Shown piece by piece: positions 16,044-24,573 of a DNA stretch of 64,000 bases (position 1 is its first letter; each line of letters starts with the position of its first letter). Both the position numbers and the translations under genes were made by a program. The notes beneath the pieces were generated by a model, which had not been told where the DNA came from, did not search any database, and worked only from the letters and a program-made list of their open reading frames with translations. The DNA comes from Mycobacterium aquaticum (GTDB lineage Bacteria > Actinomycetota > Actinomycetes > Mycobacteriales > Mycobacteriaceae): the NCBI RefSeq assembly GCF_002086485.1, contig NZ_MVHF01000007.1, forward strand, positions 167,555-231,554. Direction: 5' to 3'.

Positions 16044-17774
16044 ATGGGATTTCTCAAACAGGACACCCCACAGATCGACTTCGAGCAGTGGAGCAAGGGC
16101 ACGCGGGCGGAGAAGATCGTTCCGATGGCCCGGCACTGGGCTGAGGTCGGCTTCGGCACGCCGGTCGCACTGCATCTGTTCTACGTCGCGAAGATCGCCG
16201 CCTACATCCTGGTGGCCTGGTTGATCGCACTCGGCACCGACGGCATCAACGGCTTCACCAATGTCGCGCACTGGTATGCCGAACCGATCGTGTACCAGAA
16301 GACCGTGTTCTTCACGATGCTGTTCGAGGTAGTCGGGTTCGGCTGCGGCTTCGGGCCGTTGAACAACCGGTTCTTCCCGCCGATGGGCTCGGCGCTGTAC
16401 TGGTTGCGCCCCAAGACCATTCGGCTTCCGCCGTGGCCCAACCGGATCCCGCTCACCGCAGGCGACAGCCGCACGCCGCTCGATGTGCTGCTCTACGCCG
16501 CCCTCCTCGTCGCGCTGCTGGTGGCGCTGTTCTCGCAGGGCACCGGCCCCATCCCGGCGCTCGGCACCGAGATCGGTGTGCTGCCGGTCTGGCAGACCGC
16601 GACCATCGTCGGCCTCCTCGCCGTGGCCGGTTTGCGGGACAAGGTGATCTTCCTGGCCGCCCGCGGTGAGGTGTACGGCTCGCTGGCGGTGTGCTTCCTG
16701 TTCACCGGCGCCGACATCGTCATCGCCGCCAAACTGGTCTGCCTGGTGATCTGGTTGGGCGCGGCCACCTCCAAGCTCAACAAGCACTTCCCGTTCGTCA
16801 TCTCGACGATGATGAGCAACAACCCGGTGTTCCGTCCGCGGTGGATCAAGCGCAGGTTCTTCGAGCACTTCCCCGACGATCTGCGGCCGGGCCTGTTGTC
16901 GCGGTGGCTCGCGCCTTTCAGTACGGCGATCGAGGGCCTGGTGCCGTTGGTGTTGTTCTTCTCCGGTGGCGGCTGGCCGACGTACGTCGCGGCCTTCGTC
17001 ATGCTGTGCTTCCACTTCGGCATCCTGTCCTCGATCCCGATGGGGGTGCCGCTGGAATGGAACGTCTTCATGATGTTCTCGGTACTGGCCCTGTTCGTCG
17101 GCCACGCCGGCATCGGGCTCGGTGACCTCGCGAGTCCCTGGCCGATCGTGCTGTTCGCCGTCGTCGCAGGCACCGTGGCGCTGGGAAACCTGTTCCCGCG
17201 CAAGGTGTCTTTCCTGCCAGGCATGCGGTACTACGCGGGCAACTGGGACACGTCGCTGTGGTGCATCAAAGGATCGGCCGACGAGAAGATCGGCAAGGGC
17301 ATCGTCGCGATCGCCAGCATGCCCGCCGCGCAGCTGGAGCGGTTCTACGGCAGCAAGGAAGCCGCGCAGATCCCGCTGTACATGGGATATGCCTTCCGCG
17401 CGTTCAACACTCACGGCCGTGCGCTGTTCACTCTGGCTCACCGCGCGATGGCCGGGCACAACGAGGACGACTACACCCTCACCGACGGTGAGCGCATCGT
17501 CAGCACCGCCATCGGCTGGAACTTCGGCGACGGGCACATGAGCAACGAGCAATTGGTTGCCGCACTGCAGAAGCGGTGCGGCTTCGAGCCGGGCGAGGTT
17601 CGCATCGTCATGCTCGATGCGCAACCCATCCACCGGCAGACGCAGCGGTACCGACTGGTCGACGCCGCGACGGGCGAGTTCGAGAGCGGATATGTCAACG
17701 TCGCCGACATGGTGACCCGCCAGCCATGGGCCGACGACGTGCCCGTGCACATCGATCGACATGACTCCGCCTGA
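16044..17774 (+). CDS. DUF3556 polytopic membrane protein
   Basis: 576 residues from ATG 16044. The N-terminal two thirds contain about nine hydrophobic segments, with conserved FGCGFGPLNNRFFPPMGSAL and KLNKHFPFVISTMMSNNP; the C-terminal third is soluble (SLWCIKGSADEKIGKG; HRAMAGHNEDDYTLTDGE). The DUF3556 family is actinobacterial and uncharacterised. The KstR-type box immediately upstream predicts induction on cholesterol or sterol intermediates, so a part in sterol or lipid handling is inferred. The next small gene overlaps its end by 14 bases. Confidence 0.8.
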   Translation: MGFLKQDTPQIDFEQWSKGTRAEKIVPMARHWAEVGFGTPVALHLFYVAKIAAYILVAWLIALGTDGINGFTNVAHWYAEPIVYQKTVFFTMLFEVVGFGCGFGPLNNRFFPPMGSALYWLRPKTIRLPPWPNRIPLTAGDSRTPLDVLLYAALLVALLVALFSQGTGPIPALGTEIGVLPVWQTATIVGLLAVAGLRDKVIFLAARGEVYGSLAVCFLFTGADIVIAAKLVCLVIWLGAATSKLNKHFPFVISTMMSNNPVFRPRWIKRRFFEHFPDDLRPGLLSRWLAPFSTAIEGLVPLVLFFSGGGWPTYVAAFVMLCFHFGILSSIPMGVPLEWNVFMMFSVLALFVGHAGIGLGDLASPWPIVLFAVVAGTVALGNLFPRKVSFLPGMRYYAGNWDTSLWCIKGSADEKIGKGIVAIASMPAAQLERFYGSKEAAQIPLYMGYAFRAFNTHGRALFTLAHRAMAGHNEDDYTLTDGERIVSTAIGWNFGDGHMSNEQLVAALQKRCGFEPGEVRIVMLDAQPIHRQTQRYRLVDAATGEFESGYVNVADMVTRQPWADDVPVHIDRHDSA

Positions 17775-18141
17775 GCCCGTTGCGGTCTGGCGCGACGAGA
17801 CCGGCCGGCTCATGAGTGACCTCGGCGCTGTGGACACGGGATGTCACGCCACCGTGCGGGCGGGCCACTGTGCGCAGCGTCGGCAGTGCGTCCTGGTGCA
17901 CCGGCCGCCGGGGCCGCGACTGCTGTTCGGCGAGTTGATGTCCGAACTCGACGACGAGGCCGGGATCTACCTGGAGACCCACGCAAAACTCATTGCGGCC
18001 GACATGATCTCGATCAGTGTGGACCATGTGGGCGCCGGCGGCCCGCCGGGCAGCTGGCGCTACCGGCTGCTGCCGATGCGATGGAAGACCGCCGACGGCT
18101 GGCGGGATACCGCTGCGCGGCTGGCGGTCTGGCCGGATTGA
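17761..18141 (+). CDS. Hypothetical protein coupled to DUF3556
   Basis: 126 residues from ATG 17761, inside the end of the DUF3556 gene, so co-translated with it. I recognise no family. It is soluble, has two Cys (GCHATVRAGHC) in the N-terminal third and RYRLLPMRWKTADGWRDTAARLAVWP at the end. Third-position GC is high throughout, which supports coding. It converges on the GntR gene. Confidence 0.6.
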   Translation: MTPPEPVAVWRDETGRLMSDLGAVDTGCHATVRAGHCAQRRQCVLVHRPPGPRLLFGELMSELDDEAGIYLETHAKLIAADMISISVDHVGAGGPPGSWRYRLLPMRWKTADGWRDTAARLAVWPD

Positions 18142-18149
18142 GCCGGGGC

Positions 18150-18941
18150 TCAGCGCATGACGTCGCGGACCTTGACGCTCTCGATGTCCTTGAGCATGAG
18201 GATGCGCGCGGTGTCCAGATGCTTGCGCCAGTGCGCCTCGGCGGCATCGCCGTCGCCGGAGCGGATCAGCTGAATCAGCTTGCGGTAGGAGCGCATCAGC
18301 TTGTCGTAGTCGTTCTTGGCGACCGGGCGGCGCTCCTTGAACAGGAAGGCGTGGTGCCGCACCGTGATCTCGTGCAGCATGCCGGCGATGATGCCCAACG
18401 TGGCGTTGCCCGACAGTTCCACCACCCGGCGGTGAAAATCTCCGGTGGTCTCGGCCAGCCGGTCTGACTGGTAGTCCTTCGGGATGTGCTCGTCGAGCAT
18501 ATGTTCCAGTTCGGCGAAGGCCTCTTCGTCACCCTTCTCGGCGAGCAGTCGTGCGGCCATCGGCTCGATCGCCGCACGTCCGACCAGCAGATCGGCGATG
18601 TCGGCGCCGGAGAGCTCGAGCAGCAGCCCGGCCGGTCGCGCGACGATCTCGGGGCCCGGCACCCGGACCCGGGCGCCGGTGCGGGAGCCGCGCCGCACCT
18701 CGACCAGCCGCTCGGATTCCAGCACGCGCACCGCCTCGCGCAACGTGGGCCTGCTGACGCCGAAGTGCTCCATGAGCTCGGCTTCGTTGGGCAGGAAGTC
18801 GCCCTCCCTGAGCTGGCCGTCGACGACCATGCGGCGCAGGGTGCCCGCCACGAGCTCGGCGGTCTTCGGGGAGCGAACCGGGGTGTGCGGCGTGATCGAG
18901 TCCGGCCCGATCATCGGCGCCAGGGGTGTACTTCCAGCCAC
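18150..18941 (-). CDS. GntR family (FadR/FCD type) transcriptional regulator
   Basis: 263 residues. The N-terminal winged helix (about 25-95) has GQLREGDFLPNEAELMEHFGVSRPTLREAVRVLE, and the C-terminal FCD ligand domain (about 110-240) has the metal-site pattern DFHRRVVELSGN and HEITVRHHAF. FCD regulators sense acids or acyl-CoA. It is divergent from the thiolase operon across a 239-base region holding a candidate promoter and dyad, so it most probably controls that operon and itself. Confidence 0.85.
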   Translation of the reverse strand: MAGSTPLAPMIGPDSITPHTPVRSPKTAELVAGTLRRMVVDGQLREGDFLPNEAELMEHFGVSRPTLREAVRVLESERLVEVRRGSRTGARVRVPGPEIVARPAGLLLELSGADIADLLVGRAAIEPMAARLLAEKGDEEAFAELEHMLDEHIPKDYQSDRLAETTGDFHRRVVELSGNATLGIIAGMLHEITVRHHAFLFKERRPVAKNDYDKLMRSYRKLIQLIRSGDGDAAEAHWRKHLDTARILMLKDIESVKVRDVMR

Positions 18942-19086
18942 AACGGTCTCCTGCTAACTCTCCCGGTAATACTGAACGACCCGGCCGCTGCGGCTAGGTG
19001 TACAACTCAGTAAACCATGTGAAGCCCGGCAGCCGCGGCAAACGGAGCAATCACCGTACCCGAAACCCCAGGGTAGGGCCGTCTAC

Positions 19087-19126
19087 CAACCAGTAGGTTG
19101 ACCTAGTAAACCTTCTGTTCTACGTT
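19087..19126 (+). promoter_or_regulatory. Candidate promoter and operator of the beta-oxidation operon
   Basis: TTGACC (19098-19103) and TACGTT (19121-19126) are 17 bases apart and fit a mycobacterial housekeeping promoter (TANNNT at -10). A dyad CAACC-AGTA-GGTTG (19087-19100) covers the -35 box, a natural place for the divergent GntR protein. AGTAAACC occurs at 19009 and again at 19105. The rest of 18942-19180 shows nothing else I can name. Confidence 0.5.
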
Positions 19127-19180
19127 CACTTGTAATGCAGAGTCTGTGTCAACGCCAACCCATCTTCGAAGGAGAAGTCC

Positions 19181-20329
19181 ATGGCTGAAGCTGTCATCGT
19201 GGAGGCGGTGCGCTCTCCGGTCGGCAAGCGCAACGGCGCGCTGTCGGGGGTGCACCCCGCGGAACTCTCCGCGCAGGTGCTCAATGCGCTGGTGGAGCGT
19301 GCCGGCGTCGATCCCGCTCTTGTCGATGACGTCATCTGGGGCTGTGTCATGCAGGCCGGTGAGCAGGCGCTCGACATCGCGCGGACCGCGGTGCTGGCGG
19401 CCGGGTGGCCCGAGACCGTCCCCGGCGTCACCGTGGATCGCCAATGTGGTTCCAGTCAGCAGTCGCTGCACTTCGCCGTCGCCGGGGTGATCGCCGGGCA
19501 CTACGACGTCGTCGTCGCGGGTGGCGTCGAGTCCATGTCGCGCACGCCGATGGGTTCCTCGCTGGCCAACGGCGGGCATCCCTATCCCGAGGCGTTCCAG
19601 GCCCGCTACGACCACAAGACCCCCAATCAGGGCATCGGCGCCGAGATGATCGCCGAGCAGTGGGGTCTTTCGCGGACCCAGCTCGACGAGTTCTCGCTAC
19701 GATCGCATGAAAAGGCTGCCGCTGCACAGGATTCCGGCGCGTTCAAAGATCAGATCGTGGCGATCAAGGACCAGGAAGGCGGCATCGTCCTGGAGGACGG
19801 CGGCATCCGCCGAGGCGGCACGGTCGAGTCCATGGCCGCCATCAAGCCGGCATTCAAAGAGGACGGCGTGATCCACGCCGGCAACTCGAGCCAGATCTCC
19901 GACGGGTCGGCGGCGCTGCTGGTCATGTCAGCCGACAAGGCGAAAGAGCTGGGGCTCAAGCCGATTGCCAAGGTGCACACCGCAGTGCTCGCCGGTGCCG
20001 ACCCGGTCATCATGTTGACCGCGCCCATCCCCGCCACCGAGAAGGCGCTCAAGAAATCCGGCCTGAGCGTCGATGAGATCGGAGCATTCGAGGTCAACGA
20101 GGCATTCGCCCCGGTGCCGCTGGCATGGCTCAAAGAGATCGGCGCCGACGAGAACCGCCTGAACCCCAACGGCGGGGCCATCGCACTCGGCCACCCGCTC
20201 GGCGGATCCGGCGCCCGCATTCTCACCACTCTCGTGCACCACATGCGGGACAACAACATTCAGTACGGCCTGCAGACCATGTGCGAGGGCGGCGGCCAGG
20301 CCAACGCGACCATCCTGGAGCTCCTGTGA
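19181..20329 (+). CDS. Acetyl-CoA acetyltransferase (thiolase)
   Basis: 382 residues from ATG 19181 with AAGGAG upstream. The active site is complete: acyl-accepting Cys 89 in DRQCGSSQQ, His 338 in GHPLGGSG, and proton-donor Cys 368 in TMCEGGG; NEAFAP is also present. It should cleave 3-ketoacyl-CoA with CoA, or run in reverse. First gene of an operon with enoyl-CoA hydratase and acyl-CoA dehydrogenase. From memory, M. tuberculosis keeps apparent remnants here (Rv1135A/Rv1136). Confidence 0.9.
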   Translation: MAEAVIVEAVRSPVGKRNGALSGVHPAELSAQVLNALVERAGVDPALVDDVIWGCVMQAGEQALDIARTAVLAAGWPETVPGVTVDRQCGSSQQSLHFAVAGVIAGHYDVVVAGGVESMSRTPMGSSLANGGHPYPEAFQARYDHKTPNQGIGAEMIAEQWGLSRTQLDEFSLRSHEKAAAAQDSGAFKDQIVAIKDQEGGIVLEDGGIRRGGTVESMAAIKPAFKEDGVIHAGNSSQISDGSAALLVMSADKAKELGLKPIAKVHTAVLAGADPVIMLTAPIPATEKALKKSGLSVDEIGAFEVNEAFAPVPLAWLKEIGADENRLNPNGGAIALGHPLGGSGARILTTLVHHMRDNNIQYGLQTMCEGGGQANATILELL

Positions 20330-21117
20330 CCGACCAACCCGGCGCGATTGTCGAAAAGCGCGGTAACGTCCTGCTCATCACCATCAACCGGCCCGAGGCC
20401 CGCAACGCGGTCAATTCCGCGGTGAGCATCGCCGTAGGCGACGCGCTGGAGCAGGCCCAGAACGATCCGGAGATCCGTGCCGTGGTGATCACCGGTGCGG
20501 GCGACAAGTCGTTCTGTGCGGGCGCCGACCTGAAGGCGATCTCGCGTGGGGAGAACCTCTTCCACCCCGACCATCCCGAATACGGATTCGCCGGATACGT
20601 CAGCCATTTCATCGACAAGCCGACCATCGCCGCGGTGAACGGAACCGCACTGGGCGGCGGCACCGAACTGGCCCTTGCCAGCGACCTGATCGTGGCCGAG
20701 GAAAGCGCGAAATTCGGTCTGCCCGAGGTGAAGCGGGGACTCATCGCGGGAGCGGGCGGGGTGTTCCGCATCGCCGAGCAGCTGCCCCGCAAGGTGGCCA
20801 ACGAGCTGCTGTTCACCGGTGAGCCGATGTCCTCGGCCGACGCGCTGCGGTGGGGCCTGATCAACCAGGTGGTGCCCGACGGCACCGTGGTCGACGCGGC
20901 ACTCAAACTGGCCGAACGGATCACGGGCAACGCGCCGCTGGCCGTGCAGGCCAGCAAGCGCGTGGCCTACGGCGTCGACGACGGCGTGATCACCGCGGAC
21001 AAGGACGGATGGAAGCGCACCAACCGCGAATTCAGCACGCTGCTGCAGACCGATGACGCCAAAGAAGGGCCACTGGCCTTCGCTCAGAAGCGCCAACCTG
21101 TTTGGAAGGCAAAGTAA
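20326..21117 (+). CDS. Enoyl-CoA hydratase/isomerase
   Basis: 263 residues from GTG 20326, overlapping the thiolase stop by four bases. Crotonase fold: oxyanion-hole segments CAGADLKAI and GGGTELALASD, and catalytic-region GLPEVKRGLIAGAGG in which the first Glu of the hydratase pair is kept (PE) with Gly/Ala at the second. It probably hydrates a trans-2-enoyl-CoA between the dehydrogenase and thiolase steps. Three bases precede the next gene. Confidence 0.85.
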   Translation: MTDQPGAIVEKRGNVLLITINRPEARNAVNSAVSIAVGDALEQAQNDPEIRAVVITGAGDKSFCAGADLKAISRGENLFHPDHPEYGFAGYVSHFIDKPTIAAVNGTALGGGTELALASDLIVAEESAKFGLPEVKRGLIAGAGGVFRIAEQLPRKVANELLFTGEPMSSADALRWGLINQVVPDGTVVDAALKLAERITGNAPLAVQASKRVAYGVDDGVITADKDGWKRTNREFSTLLQTDDAKEGPLAFAQKRQPVWKAK

Positions 21118-21120
21118 GCC

Positions 21121-22263
21121 ATGAAGCGACAGATTTATACCCCGGAACACGAAGCGTTCCGCGAGACCGTCAAGGAATACATCGAGCGCGAGCTCGTGCC
21201 CAACAGCGAGAAGTGGGAGACCGAGCGCATCGTCGACCGCTCCGCCTACACGGCTGCGGGCAAGTACGGCGTCATCGGCTTCAACATGCCCGAGGAGTAC
21301 GGCGGCGGTGGTTCGGATGACTTCCGGTTCAACGCGATCATCGACGAGGAGATCGCCCGTGCCGGCGTGCACGGCCCGGCGCTGAGCCTGCACAACGACG
21401 TCGTCGGCCCGTACTTCAAGGAGCTGGCCAACGACGAGCAGAAGCAGCGCTGGATGCCCGGCATCGCCAGCGGCGAGCTGATCATCGCCATCGCCATGAC
21501 CGAGCCCGGCGCGGGCAGCGATCTGGCCGGTATCCGGACCTCCGCGGTGCGCGACGGTGATGACTGGATCATCAACGGCTCCAAGACCTTCATCTCGTCG
21601 GGCATCAACAGTGACCTGGTCGTCGTGGTCGCCCGGACCGATCCCGAGGCCGGGCACAAGGGCTTCACGCTGTTCGTGGTGGAGCGGGGCATGGAAGGCT
21701 TCACTCGCGGTCGCAAGCTCGACAAGATGGGCCTGCACAGCCAGGACACCTCCGAGCTGCACTTCGAGAACGTGCGGGTGCCGAACGCCAACCTGCTGGG
21801 CAAGGAAGGGCGCGGCTTCTACCACCTGATGACCAATCTGCCCTCGGAGCGGCTCTCGATCGCCATCTCCGCGATCTATGGCGCCCGCGCGGTGTGGCAG
21901 GAGACCCTGCAATACGCCAAGGACCGCAAGGCATTCGGCCAGCCGATCGGCAGCTTCCAGCACAACCGGTTCCTGCTCGCGGAGATGGACACCGAGCTGG
22001 AGGTCACCGAGACCTACATCGACCGCTGCCTGCAGGCCGTCGTCGACGGTGAGCTGACGGCGGTCGAGGCGGCCAAGGCCAAGTGGTGGGCGACAGAGAC
22101 CGCCAAGAAGGTCATCGACAACTGCGTGCAGTTGCATGGCGGTTACGGCTACATGATGGAGTACCGCGTCGCGCGCGCCTATGTCGACGGGCGCATCCAG
22201 ACGATCTTCGGGGGCACCACCGAGATCATGAAGGAGATCATCGGTCGCGATCTGGGGGTTTAG
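21121..22263 (+). CDS. Acyl-CoA dehydrogenase (isovaleryl/long-chain type)
   Basis: 380 residues, FAD-dependent. Signatures AMTEPGAGSDLAGIRT and QTIFGGTTEIMKEIIGR. At the position where medium-chain enzymes carry the catalytic Glu (YEGT) this has FGGT; instead Glu 243 in PSERLSIAISA lies where isovaleryl- and long-chain dehydrogenases place it. It should oxidise an acyl-CoA to the enoyl-CoA, passing electrons to ETF. Last gene of the operon, ended by a 27-bp hairpin. Confidence 0.9.
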   Translation: MKRQIYTPEHEAFRETVKEYIERELVPNSEKWETERIVDRSAYTAAGKYGVIGFNMPEEYGGGGSDDFRFNAIIDEEIARAGVHGPALSLHNDVVGPYFKELANDEQKQRWMPGIASGELIIAIAMTEPGAGSDLAGIRTSAVRDGDDWIINGSKTFISSGINSDLVVVVARTDPEAGHKGFTLFVVERGMEGFTRGRKLDKMGLHSQDTSELHFENVRVPNANLLGKEGRGFYHLMTNLPSERLSIAISAIYGARAVWQETLQYAKDRKAFGQPIGSFQHNRFLLAEMDTELEVTETYIDRCLQAVVDGELTAVEAAKAKWWATETAKKVIDNCVQLHGGYGYMMEYRVARAYVDGRIQTIFGGTTEIMKEIIGRDLGV

Positions 22264-22268
22264 TTCGC

Positions 22269-22326
22269 CGAGCAGACACAAAACTGCCCCTTTTCACGCG
22301 AAAAGGGGCAGTTTTGTGTCTGCTCG
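22269..22326. terminator. 27-bp perfect hairpin, bidirectional terminator
   Basis: The arms 22269-22295 and 22300-22326 are exact inverted copies with a four-base loop (ACGC). The stem contains a C4T4 / A4G4 run, so both strands end in a T-rich side. It lies between the convergent acyl-CoA dehydrogenase and fasciclin genes. Its outer part (CGAGCAGACAC) recurs as CGAGCAGACGC in the hairpin at 57270-57330. Confidence 0.85.
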
Positions 22327-22339
22327 CGGAGAAGAGAGA

Positions 22340-23074
22340 TCAGCCGATCGGTGCGTCGGCGGCAGGCGTCGCGCTGGGCGACGGCTTCGGAGCTTCGCTG
22401 GACAGCGTCGTCGGGGTCGTGGACGTGGTGCTGACACCGGTCGGGGTGAACGGCTCCGGAGGCGAGTTGGGGTCAAGCACCGCGTCGATGATGTAGATCC
22501 GGGCGTTCTGGGCCTCGATGCCGCCGCAGACGATCTTGGCGGTGTCGTTGACCTTGATGTCGCCGCCCTTGCCGGTCACCTTGATCTCGGCGCCCTGCTG
22601 GGTGGGCCGCTGGCCCTTGACGTCGTCCGGGCCGAGCAGGCCGAGGAACGCGTGGTAGTAGTCCAGGCTGGTGAGCGCGGCGACGTTGCCCTTCAGCGCG
22701 TCAAGCTTGCCCGGTTCCATGGCGGCGAACGCGTCGTTGTTCGGGGCGAACACCACGTACGGGCCGTTGTCCAGGACCGCGGTGATGTTGACCGCCGGGT
22801 TCATCCCGCCGGCGACCGCGGAGTTGAAGGTGCTGATCTCGGGGATGCTCGCCAGGACCTTGCTGACGGGCTGCTTGGACAGTGCCTTCCAGTCCGGCAT
22901 TTCCTTCTTGAAGTTGTCGCAGCCGGGGCCCTGTGGGTCCGGGATCTCGACGTTGATCGTCTCTGTCGTCGTCGGTGCTGCCGGATCGGCATTGGCGGTG
23001 ATCGACAACGGCAGCGACGCCGCGATGGCGGCAACCGCCGCGGCTGCGCCAAGAGTCTTGGTGCGAGTCTTCAT
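22340..23074 (-). CDS. Secreted fasciclin (MPT70/MPT83-like) protein
   Basis: 244 residues. A signal peptide (about 1-29, MKTRTKTLGAAAAVAAIAA ... ANA) has no lipobox. One FAS1 domain (about 55-200) shows STFNSAVAGG, VFAPNNDAF and YYHAFLG, then CGGIEAQNARIYIIDAVL. A Pro/Ser/Thr-rich C-terminal tail (about 205-244) is unlike the classical antigens. Members sit at the cell envelope and mediate adhesion or binding. The gene stands alone, convergent to the acyl-CoA dehydrogenase. Confidence 0.85.
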   Translation of the reverse strand: MKTRTKTLGAAAAVAAIAASLPLSITANADPAAPTTTETINVEIPDPQGPGCDNFKKEMPDWKALSKQPVSKVLASIPEISTFNSAVAGGMNPAVNITAVLDNGPYVVFAPNNDAFAAMEPGKLDALKGNVAALTSLDYYHAFLGLLGPDDVKGQRPTQQGAEIKVTGKGGDIKVNDTAKIVCGGIEAQNARIYIIDAVLDPNSPPEPFTPTGVSTTSTTPTTLSSEAPKPSPSATPAADAPIG

Positions 23075-23215
23075 AGGTGGGTTTTCCTCCCGCTCATGCC
23101 TGGCCTGTGGTTCGTCGGCAGCCGGTGGCGCGCGTACCCCAGGGGGGCACACGAAGATACGACGGCCTCGGCGTTCCCCGCGGCGCCGCATCGGATGGTA
23201 AAGGTAACCGTGCGG

Positions 23216-24493
23216 TTACGGCAAAGCAGAAGTGTCTACTGCCGCTGGTTCGACTGTACCGACCTGCACTTTTCTGATGCTTGCCGAGAATGCCGCCGCG
23301 ACGAAGCACAGCCCCGCAGCCAGGTAGAACGCCACGTCGTAACTGCCGTTCAGATCACGTAGCCAGCCCGCGCCCGCTGCGGCGACGGCTGCGCCCAGCT
23401 GATGCGACGCGAAGACCCAGCCGAACACCACGGGGGAGCGATCGCCGAAGTACTCGCGGCACAGCACGATCGTCGGCGGCACGGTGGCCACCCAGTCCAG
23501 GCCGTAGAACAACACGAACACCCACGTGCTCGGCTCGGCGTGCGGCGAGAGCAACGACGGCAACAGCAGCAGTGAGACGGCCCGGCCCGCGTAGTACACG
23601 AGGAGCAGCACGCGGGGATCGACGCGGTCGGTGAGCCAGCCGGAGAACACCGTGCCTGCCACGTCGAAGATGCCGATGGTGGCCAGCAAGCCGGCGGCCA
23701 CCGTGGTCGGCATGCCGTGGTCGTTGGCGGCGGGGATGAAGTGCGTGCCGATCAGACCGTTGGTGGTCATGCCGCAGATCGCGAAGCTGCCCGCCAGCAG
23801 CCAGAACGCCGGGACTTGCGAGCCGATGCGCAGCCCGTCGAAGGCCGCGCTGAAGCTGCCGGTGGGCAGTGGCGTGGGCGGTGCGATGGCGTGGGCGCCG
23901 TAGGGGGCAAGGCCTTTGTCGCTGGGGTAGTTGCGCATGAACAGCGCCACCAGCGGGACGACCGCCAGCGCGGCAGCTGCGACGATGAGCGAGGCCCAAC
24001 GCCAGCCGTGGGCGGTGGTGACTGCTGCGACGACCGGCAGGAAGATCAGCTGGCCCGTCGCGCTGGCCGCCGTGAGCACGCCGGTGACCAGACCGCGACG
24101 CGCGTCGAACCAGCGCGTGGCGACCGTGGCGACGAACCCCATCGAGATGGAGCCGGTCCCGATACCCACCAGCACGCCCCACAGCAGCACCAGTTGCCAG
24201 CTGGCGGTCATCAGGGTGCTGACCGCTGAACCGGTCGCGATCAGCAGCAGGGACACCGTCAGCACCGGCCGCACACCGAAGCGGTCCATCAGCGCGGCGG
24301 CGAACGGCGCGGTCAGGCCGTACAGCGTCATGTTGACCGACATAGCCAGGCCGACAGTGCCGTGCGACCAGCCGAACTCGTGGTGCAGCGGGTTCATCAT
24401 GACGCCCGGGATCGAGCGGAAGCCTGCGGCACCGAGGATCGCGACGAAGCTGACCGCCGCCACCACCCAGGCCCAGTGGACGCGGGTTTTCAC
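23216..24493 (-). CDS. MFS transporter
   Basis: 425 residues from GTG 24493, the start that opens VKTRVHWAWVV just before the first membrane helix. Twelve predicted helices, with the first cytoplasmic loop ALMDRFGVRP and a central loop (residues about 195-225). The layout is that of the monocarboxylate/oxalate-formate-like branch of MFS. The substrate is unknown. It is divergent from a GlxA-type AraC regulator with direct repeats in between, so it is probably that regulator's target. Confidence 0.8.
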   Translation of the reverse strand: MKTRVHWAWVVAAVSFVAILGAAGFRSIPGVMMNPLHHEFGWSHGTVGLAMSVNMTLYGLTAPFAAALMDRFGVRPVLTVSLLLIATGSAVSTLMTASWQLVLLWGVLVGIGTGSISMGFVATVATRWFDARRGLVTGVLTAASATGQLIFLPVVAAVTTAHGWRWASLIVAAAALAVVPLVALFMRNYPSDKGLAPYGAHAIAPPTPLPTGSFSAAFDGLRIGSQVPAFWLLAGSFAICGMTTNGLIGTHFIPAANDHGMPTTVAAGLLATIGIFDVAGTVFSGWLTDRVDPRVLLLVYYAGRAVSLLLLPSLLSPHAEPSTWVFVLFYGLDWVATVPPTIVLCREYFGDRSPVVFGWVFASHQLGAAVAAAGAGWLRDLNGSYDVAFYLAAGLCFVAAAFSASIRKVQVGTVEPAAVDTSALP

Positions 24494-24529
24494 CCGACCA
24501 CTGTGTCCGACCGGCGGCCGACCGGCCAG

Positions 24530-24565
24530 TGGCATAAATGCCAGCATTCATCAAAAACATGCCAG
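24530..24565. promoter_or_regulatory. AraC-type direct repeats and palindrome
   Basis: ATGCCAG occurs at 24538 and 24559, 21 bases apart (two helical turns), the spacing AraC-family activators use. TGGCAT-AA-ATGCCA (24530-24543) adds an inverted copy. The sites fill the divergent gap between the MFS gene (start 24493) and the GlxA-like gene (start 24574). Confidence 0.6.
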
Positions 24566-24573
24566 AATCGGGT

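Noticed and set aside
15954..17837. A 627-codon minus-strand frame over the DUF3556 gene
   Set aside because: Composition is Arg/His/Gln/Glu-rich without motifs, while the plus strand encodes clear membrane helices with an operator and start.
20260..22281. A 673-codon open frame on the minus strand antisense to the hydratase and acyl-CoA dehydrogenase genes
   Set aside because: It mirrors two well-motivated genes, has no recognisable domain, and such long antisense frames are expected at this GC content.
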